64,000 bases of DNA from Bedellia somnulentella (taxonomy: Eukaryota; Arthropoda; Insecta; Lepidoptera; Bedelliidae). This document shows, piece by piece, positions 20,599 to 31,487 of this stretch. The notes beneath the pieces were generated by a model. That model was not told where the DNA came from. It ran no database searches and was given only the letters and a program-made list of their open reading frames with translations. The translations under genes were made by a program, and so were the position numbers. The stretch is taken from contig OY755174.1 of NCBI GenBank assembly GCA_963576735.1, positions 3,038,001-3,102,000 of the forward strand, written 5' to 3'. Each line of letters opens with the position of its first letter. Positions within the stretch are counted from its first letter, which is position 1.

Positions 20599-20844
20599 GG
20601 CTGTGTATGTCGGCTTAGAATAGTACTACCCCATTACTTCCGGTGGGTGTAAGTAAGAGGCGACCAACGGACTTGGGACTTTTCAAGGGATTTTCGAGCG
20701 ATGCGGTTGGAGACCCATCACCAACAACCTTTATTCTACCATCTTTTCCCCACTCAACTTCCAAAAGTGGCTGAGGACTTTATAATTTCTCAGCTCTGGC
20801 TACCCTTTTTAGGGATTTATAGCCGTGGATATATATATGTATGT
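20599..20844 (+). repeat. SINE1 copy, full length
   Basis: Head GGCTGTGTATGTCGGCTTAG, then the GAGACCCATCACCAACAACC block, ending TATAGCCGTGGATATATATATG. Confidence 0.8.
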
Positions 20845-22910
20845 TTAGTAAAACTGCGATCCTAATTCCTACAAACCCCGAACTGTTTAGAATAGTTTAT
20901 TCAATGAGCACATTAGTAGATAGTTTTCTTGTAGTATTTTTACTCGTCTTGGATACAAATTTATATTTTAGGTTCCCGGGTTCATATTCATACTATTATT
21001 TTCGTTTCCCAATTGACAAAGTTTTAATATAAAAATACAGTACAAAAAATGTTTTGAAAACAAAACTAAGAAAACAGTAATAGAAAAACTCATTGATAAT
21101 TCATTTATCTGATTGTAGTGAATACGAACGATTCGTTGAATTGTGTATAAGAGAGAGGTTGGTGGGCGGGCGGGACGCTGCTACGTCGCATTAGGGTGTA
21201 CTAGTTATGTTGTACTCCGATACTTTAACAAAGATCTATTAATAGACAGCTTTCGAAAATAGACGTTTCACGTATAACAAAAGGCCTTGCTAGGTTAGCG
21301 GGGCATATTTATAAAACATCTTATTCGTTGTAATTATTCTTATTCGATGGTCTACATACTTCAAATTTGATATTTGTTTGCTTTGTTGCTTAATTATTTA
21401 GTACAAAACGGTTAACCCTTATTTTTTGTTTTCATAGCCCAATAAAATGTCTCAAAAGAAATGTCTTATGAAATATACAAAATATAATATACAAAATTTG
21501 AAGTGAGTAGTTTAATATTCCAATAGTAAAGTTATTCGAGAAAACTTTATATGAATTAAAACAACGCAAACAGAATTAAAATTCAGAAAAAATATGAACC
21601 CAGTCCTTAACTATTTTTCCCGCCTGTGTCGAAATTTTTCTTTCCTTTATTTATTCTTTATTTATTAGTAATAATCCCCACATGACGTTTTCATGAACAA
21701 AAAGATTTAAACTTAACTATTTTTGTTCACTTGTTTTCTATATTAATTCCATCCAAAAGACCTTTTCAATATGATTTGTATTCCAATAGAAAATGTAAGG
21801 TTTTTAGTCAAATTAGTCGAGGGTGGTGCTAGAAATTAAAGTTAAAACAAAACATCAGCCATCTATTCTTTATCCTCTGGCTTTCCACCCGCTTTTAGCT
21901 AGTCATCCCAAAGTTACACTATAAAAGTAAGCGACAGTGCCTATCCGAACCTAGCTAATTTCCACCTGTAATCTGTCCTAATGCCTTCTAAGTGCTACCT
22001 TCTAGACTAAGACCTATACCCATTTTCTTAAAGATATTGTTGTAATAAGATTTGGTTTAGTAAACAGCTTTAACATGATTTGTATCTTACAGATTTGTAA
22101 GATGTTTGGTTACTAAAAGAGATTAATTTGATATGCGCATACTAGAACGATGCTTTGATGTATTTTTGTATTGACTTTGTTTTTTGTATTGTCTTTTTTA
22201 CTTTGATTTCTTATTTTTTATAAGATGTTAGTAAAGTTAAATATGATAATGAATTTTTGTTTGCGTACAAATGATTATTAAATGAAAAAGTGCCTCGTAT
22301 TTTAAAATAAAAAATATATATTAATTTTTCTTTTTCAATATACATCGCGTGCCTCGACTAAGTGCGAGTGCAAGTCGGCCGGCGTCAACGTGCACACATA
22401 AATATATTTGGAGTGTCTGTTTGTATTAATTATATCAGTAACTTTTTTTCTTAAAGCATAATATAAAAGTGTACTAGGTGTATATACCAAATTAGTTTTT
22501 TACCCTTATGTCTGCTTGTTTCAGCTTATCTTATAAATGGATGAACTGATTTTAACATGCACTTTCACTAGCAGATAACCGATCTCTCTTCTATAACACC
22601 GGTGCGTTTACGTTTGTTGCAAGAATTATTAGCCTATATTTGTTTAAATCTTTGTTTGGCTCTATAGTGACAATATAAATACATGGTGACTGGATCCCGT
22701 TTCACTTATCTTTGTAAGGAATCCTAAAAAGGAATCCTAACAAAAACTAAGTGGTGGTCGGATTTATAGAAAATAAATTATTAATCATACTGAATATAAA
22801 TCAGAGATATTAATTATTTTTTTTTTTTTTACAGGCGGATTAAAATTTAGCAAACTCAATTCTTCACCAATGTTTCGTCATTTTTAAAATTTTCTTACGC
22901 TATTTCCATA
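20845..22910. other. Intergenic DNA, no gene seen
   Basis: AT-rich and full of stops. Apart from the tRNA-like repeat tail at 21617-21708, I see nothing nameable. A GC-richer stretch near 22345-22395 has no clear meaning. Confidence 0.4.
21617..21708 (+). repeat. tRNA-like fold-back repeat, 3' tail only
   Basis: Begins in the 3' side of the tRNA-like acceptor stem (CCCGCCTGTGTCGAAA) and continues with the family tail TTTCTTTCCTTTATTTATT, then ATAATCCCCACATGA and TTTTCATGAACAAAAA. The 5' part is missing. Confidence 0.75.
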
Positions 22911-22996
22911 AATGGCTGAGTTCCAAAGATCGAAGAACCAACGAAGTTATCCGATTCCGAAGCTCTGGCTTGCCTTTTCGGGATTTAGTCGCGAGT
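22911..22996 (+). repeat. Possible SINE1 remnant
   Basis: Only the 3' third is recognisable (GGCTGAGTTCC, GAAGCTCTGGCTTGCC, GGGATTTAGTCGCGAGTA). Heavily diverged. Confidence 0.35.
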
Positions 22997-23363
22997 AAGT
23001 TTAGGTCGGCAATGCAGGTGTCAGTGTCAATCCAGATGCTTTACATTTCTAGAATCCTTGTTGCAGATATCAAAGCAAATGCAACAACTAGATTTGATGT
23101 AGGCGTTTGTATAAGCATCATTTAATCAGTGTAAATAATTGGAATAATTTATAACCTCTTTGTTCAGTTCAAAATAACTTTGATGTTATTTGTTTGTAAC
23201 AATTGCCGAATATGCAAAGAATGTTTAAATCAAACTTGATTTACTAGTCCTGTCCTGTATGTATATTGATTTACTTGGTCTAGTCATTGTATAGAATGCC
23301 TTTTGATCATCAAGAGAAGTGTGTTTGAAGTCGAAAGTATTTCCGCTTCGCTGAAGAACAGTA

Positions 23364-23560
23364 ATACATACATACATGTACTCACGGCTATATATCCCTA
23401 AAAGGGGTAGCCAGAGTTTCAGAATACGAAATTTCTGAGCCACTTTTTGATGTTATGTGGGTAAAATATTGTAAAATAAAGTTTCTTGGGGATGATCGCC
23501 CAAAAATTACTTAAAAATCTTACGAATACCCACGGGCAGAAATTTCAGCATTACAACTAT
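23364..23560 (-). repeat. SINE1 copy, diverged
   Basis: The minus-strand tail and 3' half are clear (ACTCACGGCTATATATCCC, GGGGTAGCCAGAG). The 5' half carries deletions; the family's long box before GATCGCCC is shortened. Confidence 0.65.
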
Positions 23561-23667
23561 AATGCCTTAATAGTAATACCTTAATTTATATTTTGCGTAG
23601 TTATTTAAAGGGACCAACGAATATCGATATCCTAACAAATCTCTCTTGCTCCTTCACATTCAACATT

Positions 23668-23933
23668 AATCTGATACATACATACATATACTCACGGCTA
23701 TAAATCCCTAGAAGAGGTAGCCAGAGCTAAGGAATTCAAAATTCCTCAGCCACGTTTGGAAAGTTGAGTGGGGAAAAGATGGTAAAATAAAGGTTGTTGG
23801 TGATGGGTCTCCAACCGCATCGCCGAAAAATCCCTTAAAAGTCCCGATACCGTTAATCGCCTCTTACGTACACCCACCAGAAGAAATGGGGTGGTCCTAT
23901 TCTAAGCCGGCACTACACAGCAATCTGATACAT
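23668..23933 (-). repeat. SINE1 copy, full length, with 12-bp target duplication
   Basis: Minus-strand full-length copy (body 23680-23921). AATCTGATACAT occurs at 23668-23679 and 23922-23933, a perfect 12-bp target duplication. One of the best-preserved copies, so a good family reference. Confidence 0.9.
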
Positions 23934-24686
23934 GTTCTTTTATTCCTCCTTCACGCAGTAATGGATCTAGATTAAAGTATACGATGGATGCTAGTCTGAG
24001 AATGTATGTTGCTCAGGAAATATTATCGGTAGAACAGGTAAAGAAAAAATAAAGGACCTGTAACATAAGAGTAATACTCCCTACAAGACACGCGATGATA
24101 TGAAGTACAAAGTACATTTCTTTCGAGGCCCAAAACTACCGGCTACTGAGCATATCTTATAAAGTTTACATACAACTTTTACAAAGTGCCAAAGTTCATG
24201 TCGCTAAAAGACGAGCCTCGTAATAAACATAATAAAAATCGCAGAATACTGAACTGTGAGTCGTTATAATAAATGCTATTTTACATTAACCGGCCAAGTT
24301 TCGGGTACGCCATCAATCGTCGAAGGGAACCCCGAACACATTCGGCTAGTAAGTTTTGACAAGGAAATTATACACATTGTAGTAGTTCACCATCTGATAC
24401 CAGTAAGGGCCGTGTATCAATATTGACGGTTGTAATGAAAAATTGATGGGATTGCTCCAGTATATCTTACATACTGAATTGCGATGTGTTTTGATATCGA
24501 ATCGCGTGATTGAATGTCCTTGAGCACGGAAACAAATGATTGCTGGGGTAGACGATGAAAATGGCATTATTCCGAGATATTGGAAATTATTGGTACAAGG
24601 TAATGCAAAATATGTGATGGGAGGTTAAATATTATTGAAAATAGACAAATGAATATCTAAATAAGGAAATACCGGTTTCTTTTTTA

Positions 24687-24806
24687 ACATACATATACTC
24701 ACGGCCATCAATCCCAAAAATGGCTAGTCAGAGCTTTAGAGCTAGAAACTCCTCAGCCACATTTGGCAGTTGATAGGAGAGAAGATGGTAGAAATAAAGT
24801 ATCGTT
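24687..24806 (-). repeat. SINE1 variant copy, truncated
   Basis: Same variant subfamily as 18651-18845. It stops abruptly after AAATAAAGTATCGTT, lacking the whole 5' half; consistent with incomplete reverse transcription or later disruption. Confidence 0.7.
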
Positions 24807-25354
24807 CTTTTTAAATAGTAAATTAATATATATAATATATTTGTCACTGCGATGTTTCAAAATGTATAAATTCAAATTCAAATTCAAATATTATTTATTT
24901 CCAAAAAACGGTTCATACATTGTTTTACAGTGGTCTCCACACTAGGCGCGTAGCCTGTATAGTGGCGGCCAAAAATTATTAACAATCCAAATTTTCGTGG
25001 CGCATGCAAACAGTTGGTTTAAACTTAATTTAACTTAACTTAAATATAGTACTGGATGGTAAAATTTTTATTAAACGATAAAACAATAATAAAATAATAT
25101 AAGGCTGGGTAATACAATAGTTTATCTAACTTACTTATAAAGGTATTTCAATATTACTTGTTTTCGGTCGCGCGTTGGTTGTATGTTTTATGATAATGAA
25201 TGTGTGTGGAAGTATGTAAGGGTGCGTATAAGTGTGTGTATGTGTGTAGGGGTGTAGTGTGAGTATGTTTGTTTAGACAAAAGTGAAACAGTAAAAAGCA
25301 TTTTCCAAATATACTTCAATTGACTGTTTTAGATAGGTATAGCAATGTTATAAC

Positions 25355-28306
25355 TTATTTAATAATTTTGAGTAAAGTCTCGGTCGAGTTGTAATCCCAC
25401 GTTGCTAAAAACTTTTTTAGAGTAAGCTTCGCATCCTTAACAGTTAGGTTGGTAATTTCGCATTCTTTAATTATTTTGTTAAATAAATGTGGTTGAAGGA
25501 ATGCTGAAAAGCGCATAGCAAAGACAGTGGTCATTTGTGGTTTGGGTAGGCGGACAGTACGTTTGCTGATAATTTTATTATAATTAGGTGATGATAACAG
25601 TGTTTTGTAGGCTGTGAGTACCGACTTAATTATGAATAGTTGTCGAATGGTTGATACACCACAGTCAGAGAAAAGTTGTATCGTTGGATAACGGAATGGT
25701 TTGTTGTGGAGAACTTTAAGAATTGCTCGTTGGGCCCTCTCAAGTTTAATCATGTATGATGCAGCTGCTCCACCCCAGGAAGATATACAGTAAGACATCA
25801 CCGACTCGCATAGCGCAGTGTACACAATTTTTTTAACAGATTCATCTGTGATGTTTCGTATCTTACTCATCATAAACATAAGTTTTCGAGCTCGACTGGA
25901 AACAGAGGTAATATGTGCATTAAAATTCAGATGCTCGTCGAGGATGACACCGAGGTACCGGATTGAATTAGTACGTTTGATGCTGCTGGAGCAGGAACAT
26001 TGATGAGAGTCTGTTTGGCAGCTATGAAGTTTGAGAGAATCTAGTTGACTGGGCTTTGAAGCTGCAGTTTTGTGGAAGCAAATGAATTTTGATTTGTCCG
26101 AGTTTAATGTTAGCAAGTTGCTGTTGAGCCAGCCACACAGCCCTCTCATACCAGTCTCGGCTTTTCCCAGGGCTTCGTCCCAGGTGGAACCATTGTAAAT
26201 TACTGCTGTGTCATCAGCATAACAGAAAAGTTCTGTGCTTAAAGGCTCACTAATGGACCTACTAATATCGTTCATGTAGGCTATGAAAAGTGATGGACCA
26301 AGAATGCTGCCCTGGGGAACTCCAAAACTTGTCTCTTCTGTGTCGCTGTACAAGTCTCCAATCCGAGTCTGTTGTTTTCTATTGCAAAGATAACTGGAAA
26401 ACCATTCATTTGCAACGCCTCTTATTCCAAGTCTGGAGAGTTTTTCAAGAAGTAACGGGATGGAGACCGTGTCAAACGCCTTCGCAAGGTCCAGGAATAC
26501 ACCGATGCAGCATTTTCCTTTATCAAGGTACGAGGTAACTATACCCAACAGTGCAGAAACAGCGTCATCTGTGGATCTTTTGCGCCTAAAACCAAACTGG
26601 AAGTCAGAGAGTAAAGCTTTTGATTCAAGAAAATCCATGAGCCTTCTATTAACTATTTTTTCCAGGAGCTTAGAGAACACGGTAAGCAAGGATATAGGGC
26701 GATAGTTGGTGGGGGACGATTTAGTACCACCTTTATGGATTGGTGATACTACAGCTGTCTTCCAACATGCCGGGAAGATGCCTGTGGACAGGCTGAGATT
26801 AAAAATATGGGTCATAGGAGTAACTATTGAATTTACGCATTGCTTTACAAGAGAGTTACCGATTCCATCATATCCGGGCGCACTGTCTGTTTTTAGTTTT
26901 TGTATCAGGCATCTCAACTCCATCGGGTCCGTTGGTTGCATGAAAAGGGTTTCACAAAATTTTGGGATATCTACCTCTGAAACCAAACAGTTTTGTGTTT
27001 TGTCGAGATTATTTAATGTTTCTTTAGCTAAGTTAGGTCCAACCGAAACAAAAAAAGAATTACAGTGGTTTAGTGAAGCTTGTTGGGATTGCATTAATGC
27101 TAATAGTTCATTCGGTGGGCTCTTCTGTTTAGCAGATTGGTCACACATGCTTTTGATTGTTTTCCACAGGTCTTTTGGATTTCCCTTGCTGTCATTAATT
27201 TGTTTATTAAAATAAGATGTTTTGACATTTTTCAATAGAGAACCACAAAAATTACGATACCGAGTGTATGTTAATTTAAGAACCTGATCATTGGGTCTTT
27301 TACGTTGTTTCAGGTGAAGGCGATCCCGGTGTTTCATACACCTTAAGAGACCGGGTGTTATCCAGGGCTTAAATGTACGTTTAGAGCATGGGATTTTAAC
27401 TTGTTTTGTATGTTTTGTGACAATCTGGGAGAAAATTTCAGTAAACCGTGAGGCTGATGCGTCGGCACAATCAGAGCCGAGAACAGTTGACCAATCCTCA
27501 CCCTGCATCTCCTCTGCCACGGCCACATGATCTGTGGTTTTGCGATATTTATTTTCGGGCTTACGTTGACCTCTTGAGGTTTGTAATGAGCACATTATCA
27601 TGTCGTGGTCTGTCACGGAGGCATTGCAGATAATGGATTCACATGTATGGCCCGTTCGCACAAAAATATGATCTAAACAGGACTCACCACGCGTAGGCTT
27701 GGTAATGGCGGGTAGTAATCCATAGTTGGCTAGTAGATTGAGATAGTTAGTGCAATCATTAGTGTCTTCAAGGGTATTAATATTAATGTCACCGATTAGG
27801 ATAACGGATTTCGTAGTTTTAAGTGACTTCAGAGCTTGCTCTAAAGTTGTTAAATAATTTTGGGGGTCTTTAAAAGAGGGAGATCTGTAAGAAGCAATTA
27901 AAGACATAGAATTCGGCAGATTAACAATTAAACCTTCACCTTCGAGAAGGTCAGGTTCAAGTACTGACTCATTCCAGTTATGTTTTACATACACTACTAC
28001 TCCTCCTGCCTTATTGATAACTGTGGTGGTGTGATAAGAGTTATAACCGGGAATAATCCTAATGTTGTCGCCATTTAGCCAGCATTCGGTGAGGACAATC
28101 ACATCGAACGCCATCTCACTTCGTTGTAAGGTCGTTATGAAACTGTCAAAATTACAATTAATGCTTCTAATATTTAAAGATAAAACCTTAAAATTGTTCG
28201 TGTTTTTAAACAAACCCACCTTTCTACACGTTTCAACGGTGTCTAACACATGGCATACGATTGGCTGGAAGGAATCAATGTCGTCGCACGTAGCCGTGTT
28301 AACCAT
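25355..28306 (-). CDS. LINE ORF2: endonuclease plus reverse transcriptase
   Basis: An intact ~983-residue protein that nicks DNA and reverse-transcribes the element RNA. The endonuclease (about residues 40-240) shows LSLNIRSIN, VIVLTECWL, GGVVVYVK, LIGDININ, SCLDHIFVR and VTDHDMI. The reverse transcriptase (about 490-760) shows YRPISLLTVFSKLLEKIV, FQFGFRRKRSTDDAV, FLDLAKAFDTV, GVPQGSILGPSLFIAYMND and the catalytic YADD at about 696-699. The motif set is typical of the jockey superfamily, CR1-like clades. I place the start at the ATG 28304-28306 rather than the TTG two codons upstream. The stop is TAA at 25355-25357. No internal stops or frameshifts. Confidence 0.93.
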   Translation of the reverse strand: MVNTATCDDIDSFQPIVCHVLDTVETCRKVGLFKNTNNFKVLSLNIRSINCNFDSFITTLQRSEMAFDVIVLTECWLNGDNIRIIPGYNSYHTTTVINKAGGVVVYVKHNWNESVLEPDLLEGEGLIVNLPNSMSLIASYRSPSFKDPQNYLTTLEQALKSLKTTKSVILIGDININTLEDTNDCTNYLNLLANYGLLPAITKPTRGESCLDHIFVRTGHTCESIICNASVTDHDMIMCSLQTSRGQRKPENKYRKTTDHVAVAEEMQGEDWSTVLGSDCADASASRFTEIFSQIVTKHTKQVKIPCSKRTFKPWITPGLLRCMKHRDRLHLKQRKRPNDQVLKLTYTRYRNFCGSLLKNVKTSYFNKQINDSKGNPKDLWKTIKSMCDQSAKQKSPPNELLALMQSQQASLNHCNSFFVSVGPNLAKETLNNLDKTQNCLVSEVDIPKFCETLFMQPTDPMELRCLIQKLKTDSAPGYDGIGNSLVKQCVNSIVTPMTHIFNLSLSTGIFPACWKTAVVSPIHKGGTKSSPTNYRPISLLTVFSKLLEKIVNRRLMDFLESKALLSDFQFGFRRKRSTDDAVSALLGIVTSYLDKGKCCIGVFLDLAKAFDTVSIPLLLEKLSRLGIRGVANEWFSSYLCNRKQQTRIGDLYSDTEETSFGVPQGSILGPSLFIAYMNDISRSISEPLSTELFCYADDTAVIYNGSTWDEALGKAETGMRGLCGWLNSNLLTLNSDKSKFICFHKTAASKPSQLDSLKLHSCQTDSHQCSCSSSIKRTNSIRYLGVILDEHLNFNAHITSVSSRARKLMFMMSKIRNITDESVKKIVYTALCESVMSYCISSWGGAAASYMIKLERAQRAILKVLHNKPFRYPTIQLFSDCGVSTIRQLFIIKSVLTAYKTLLSSPNYNKIISKRTVRLPKPQMTTVFAMRFSAFLQPHLFNKIIKECEITNLTVKDAKLTLKKFLATWDYNSTETLLKIIK

Positions 28307-28704
28307 GGTCAAATGTGTGTATTGTGATGAGGGAAAATATTTTACCGAGTGCTAAAACACCGTTTTCAGATGTAGAATACGGGAGATTTAATTTTATTTT
28401 TAGTAGAAAATCTGAGTAAGCTGTGAAAACATTCATTATTGAAGCATTTTTGTGGGTCAAATTGTTAGTTAAAAGTGTGAATAATTGTTTGTAGTGTAGC
28501 AGTAAGTAGTGTGTGTCAGTGTGTGATAGGTGTAGGAATTCATGTTGTATTTGTGTACGAAGGTGACGCGAAAACATTGATTTATACATTGAGATATATA
28601 ATAATATAACCTGCAAAATAGACAGGTGAAATTCCGAGAACAAAGAAAAAATTTTAATAATCACGGGGCTGAAGTCGCTACTTATATAGGCCTGGACTCT
28701 TGTT

Positions 28705-29760
28705 TCAGTTTTCTGCAACGGGCGCGCTATTTCTTGATGGGTTTGGACCGAAGAGATCGTCGAGTTCGTTCGAATTTTTAATTTGCTTATAGGGTTTTTT
28801 GTCGTCTTTGCGGACATATATGAACCCTTGCTTAACCCAGCAATATTTGTAGTCAGATGTCCTGGATCGCATTCTAGCCTCACGAAAAAGCTGCCGGTTG
28901 TATTTTGTAAGACGTTCATTAATGTATAATTTCGATCTTGGTCCACTGAAACCTAGGTTCTCGGAGCTGATGTTTTTCCGTTGCCTGGCCGCGCTGATGA
29001 TTTCGTTGCGTTTTGCTAAGCGCTGGAAGCGCACGACGACGGGCCGTGGTGCTGCTGATTCTTTGGTGTTTCTCATTTTCGCGCCGACGCGGCAGACAGA
29101 GTCCAAGTCCTGCTCCAAATTAATCTTGACGCCAGTCAGTTGAGCGGTGAGACCAACGAGGTGGTCTAGGTTCTCGTTTTCGCATTCGGGAATGCCCATG
29201 ATTTCGATCTCATGACGTAGACTGTTTTGTTCTTGTGCATTAATTTGGTCCTGAAGTAGAGCTATGGTCTGATTGAGATAGGCGACATCTTTGCGTTGAT
29301 TCTCCTCCAGGCTGGTGCATTTTCCTTCAATTTGCTGGATCCGGAGTTCCCATGAGTTCACAGTGGTGGATAGAGTGGAGAGCTGATCGGTTACTTTCTG
29401 TTTGAAATCGGACAGATTTTTTGATAAATTATCAAATTTTCGGTCCATGTAAGCTATCAGGCCGTTAGTATCGATGTTTACAATGGAAGCCAGATCAAAT
29501 TCTTCCTCTGTAATGGGCTTGTGGAGCGAGATCTGAGGGCTGTTCAAAAATTGAGCGGCGAGGGGTGGGGGTTGGCTCTTTTTGATGGGCTTACATTGCT
29601 GGCATTTCCATTTAGGCTTATTCATTGGAAGTATTCGTTTGAAATCGGCTTCAGATAATCCTTGGCACAAGTGATGAAAAATACCAAGACATTGAGCACA
29701 CTTAATTCCATCTTCCGGCTTAGTTGGTTTTGTACATTTCTTGCATTCTCTGCATTCCAT
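28705..29760 (-). CDS. LINE ORF1: PHD-like finger, coiled coil, RNA-binding protein
   Basis: An intact 351-residue ORF1 protein, presumed to coat the LINE RNA and act as a nucleic-acid chaperone. Residues 1-55 hold a Cys/His-rich PHD-like zinc finger (CRECKKC, CAQCLGIFHHLC, WKCQQC). A predicted coiled coil covers about 95-185 (KFDNLSKNLSDFKQKVTDQL onward). The C-terminal half (about 190-335) resembles the RNA-recognition region of L1-type ORF1 proteins (EIMGIPE, RPVVVRFQ, GPRSKLYINERLTK). PHD-like fingers in ORF1 are known in insect CR1-like LINEs. It lies upstream of ORF2 with a ~400-base gap, so ORF2 would need re-initiation or another translation route. Confidence 0.9.
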   Translation of the reverse strand: MECRECKKCTKPTKPEDGIKCAQCLGIFHHLCQGLSEADFKRILPMNKPKWKCQQCKPIKKSQPPPLAAQFLNSPQISLHKPITEEEFDLASIVNIDTNGLIAYMDRKFDNLSKNLSDFKQKVTDQLSTLSTTVNSWELRIQQIEGKCTSLEENQRKDVAYLNQTIALLQDQINAQEQNSLRHEIEIMGIPECENENLDHLVGLTAQLTGVKINLEQDLDSVCRVGAKMRNTKESAAPRPVVVRFQRLAKRNEIISAARQRKNISSENLGFSGPRSKLYINERLTKYNRQLFREARMRSRTSDYKYCWVKQGFIYVRKDDKKPYKQIKNSNELDDLFGPNPSRNSAPVAEN

Positions 29761-29990
29761 AGTTTATATGACAAATGGTGTACTCTTGAGGCAAATAGAA
29801 AAAGAAAAAGGTCTAGGTCTACCACTTTAATTTCAGTATTTAACAGAGCCCACTCTCTGCACTTTACAGTACAGTTTGTATATCATTTATTTATTTTCAA
29901 ATTTTATTATATCATTATTTAAAATAGGTATTGAAATCTGGTTAAACTTGCTTCCGATTATATTGGTAGTAGGCTGCAAAATTTCGTTTT

Positions 29991-31007
29991 GGCCTTTGGC
30001 TGTTTTGTCAAGATGTAAAAACAACAACACAAATGTCAAATGTCAGCTCTGTCAAACATGTTCTGTCAGCTGATTGTTTGTTATGAATGAATCAGTACTT
30101 GTTTTTATAATTTCAATTTTAGAATACCGGCCAAATACAGATAATTTATTTAATTTATTCAAATATAAGCCGTTTATTTAAAAACCACAGTGAATTTCTT
30201 TCAGATATTGTGCAATTATTGATTAAAAGGCTATAGTTCAATGAGTATAAAGTTGTTTACTCACAGGCTTGTGATCCGGTGCTATTTTTCGACGATTTTT
30301 TGTATCCTTTTAAATGCACTTTGCAGCTTTTCTTTAATTATTTTAACAGAGAGACACGAAACATGTAGTGCTGTTACAGTAGCGGAAACGGAAAAAGCAT
30401 AGTATAGATGGCAATGATAACAGAAACAAATTCACAATCCAATGCCGTCATGCTTGTCAATTCCAATTTTACGCATGCAACTTGACATTTACAGTCGCTA
30501 GTTGACAGCTGTCAAGTGTCACAAATGACAAGTTAATCGGGCACGCATGGGTCGTCCGTTGATATTATTTATGACGGGTCTTCACTCATTGTTCACAGCT
30601 TTGATTTACGTGTATCATTAATTACGAAATGAAACCAGTTGCAAGTTACCAATATTTAATAAGGATTATCAAATTCATTATGGGTTTACTATCGAAACTC
30701 CCCCAGGCAAAATAGCTGTAATAATACAGTACATTAATTGGTTTTCAAACTGCTGCGGGCAATATCGCTCTGTTTATTTTCATAGAGTACCGAAGATATG
30801 GCTGTCAAATGCACAAAAACTGTGATAGCCTTTCAATGACTATTGATCATGTTGTTGATTAAGTTCATCCATTTGTGTTGGACTTATATCAATTACTGCT
30901 TCCATGGTCTAGCGGAGCAGCGATCGGGTCATCTCGGGTCGAGTCCCCGGAGGGCTAAAGTTAGTTGCAGTTATGAAACACCTGATTATCAGAACATTAT
31001 CTTGATT
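29991..31007. other. Intergenic DNA rich in TGTCA/TGACA words
   Basis: No gene. TGTCA or its complement is repeated closely around 30033-30080 and 30445-30535, including a TTGACAGCTGTCAA palindrome near 30500. A weak tRNA-like stretch lies at about 30899-30957. Confidence 0.5.
30899..30957 (+). repeat. Possible tRNA-derived remnant
   Basis: ATGGTCTAGCGG resembles a pol III A box and GGGTCGAGTCCC a B box, about 30 bases apart. I could not form a full cloverleaf, so a SINE head or tRNA pseudogene is more likely than a working tRNA. Confidence 0.3.
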
Positions 31008-31483
31008 ACTAATAAATAAAGGAAAGAAAAATAAGTCGAAATTTTCATGAACAAAAACATTCAAATTAGGTGATAGTTAGGAGTTCTCAACATTTGCATT
31101 CTATCAGAAAAGGTAGGCAAGTGGCCTTCCGAATTTGTAAAAGTGTAAAAGAAACAAAAGATAGAAGAATTTCGGACTGGCAGCTATTGACACGGTAGCT
31201 CAATTGGCAGAGCGACGGGGGCGTACACCCGAGGTCGCGGGTTCCATCCCCGCCTGTGTCGAAATTTTTCTTAGCCGTGGCCAGTGCGAAATTCTTCTAT
31301 CCTTTCTTTCTTTTTACACTTTCAAGTTATTCGAATTTGTAAAAAAAAAGAAAGGATAGAAGAATTTCGCGCTGGCAGCCATTGACACGGTAGCTCAATT
31401 GGCAGAGCGACGGGGGCGTATACCCGAGGTCGCGGGTTTTATTCCCGCCTGTGCCGAAATTTTTCTTTCCTTTATTTATTAGT
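31008..31483 (+). repeat. tRNA-like fold-back cluster (two cores, inverted flanks)
   Basis: The cluster is bounded by perfect 25-base inverted repeats, 31008-31032 and 31459-31483. Inside lie two tRNA-like cores, 31189-31260 and 31384-31455 (72 nt each). The first core is itself flanked by ~42-base inverted arms, 31140-31181 and 31280-31322. Each core has a D-arm-like GCTC...GAGC and a 5-bp T arm (GCGGG...CCCGC); the first core's T-arm loop word is GGGTTCCATCC and the second has GGGTTTTATTC. Acceptor ends pair (GACACGG with CTGTGTC). The anticodon arm is off register (CGGG/CCCG with an 8-base loop), so these are not working tRNAs. Confidence 0.8.
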
Positions 31484-31487
31484 ATTA

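Larger units (their letters stand above)
24871..29990 (-). mobile_element. Two-ORF CR1/jockey-like LINE, apparently complete
   Basis: Minus-strand element with ORF1 (28705-29760), a ~400-base spacer, ORF2 (25355-28306), a 3' UTR of about 480 bases and a terminal ATTTG tandem tail (24871-24890 reads TTCAAATTCAAATTCAAATA on the plus strand). The 5' limit is not certain; about 29.9-30.1 kb is my estimate from the start of ORF1. I could not find a target duplication, which is common for CR1-type elements. Confidence 0.85.

Noticed and set aside
26706..27215. 169-codon plus-strand frame
   Set aside because: Antisense shadow of ORF2 of the two-ORF LINE.
28299..28946. 215-codon minus-strand frame between and across ORF1/ORF2
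   Set aside because: Overlaps the end of ORF1 in another frame and has no motif; ORF1 and ORF2 have clear domain signatures instead.
31189..31455. Functional tRNA genes
   Set aside because: Acceptor, D and T arms form, but the anticodon arm is out of register with an 8-base loop and no U33, the copies are repeated with conserved flanks, and the second core has lost the B box.
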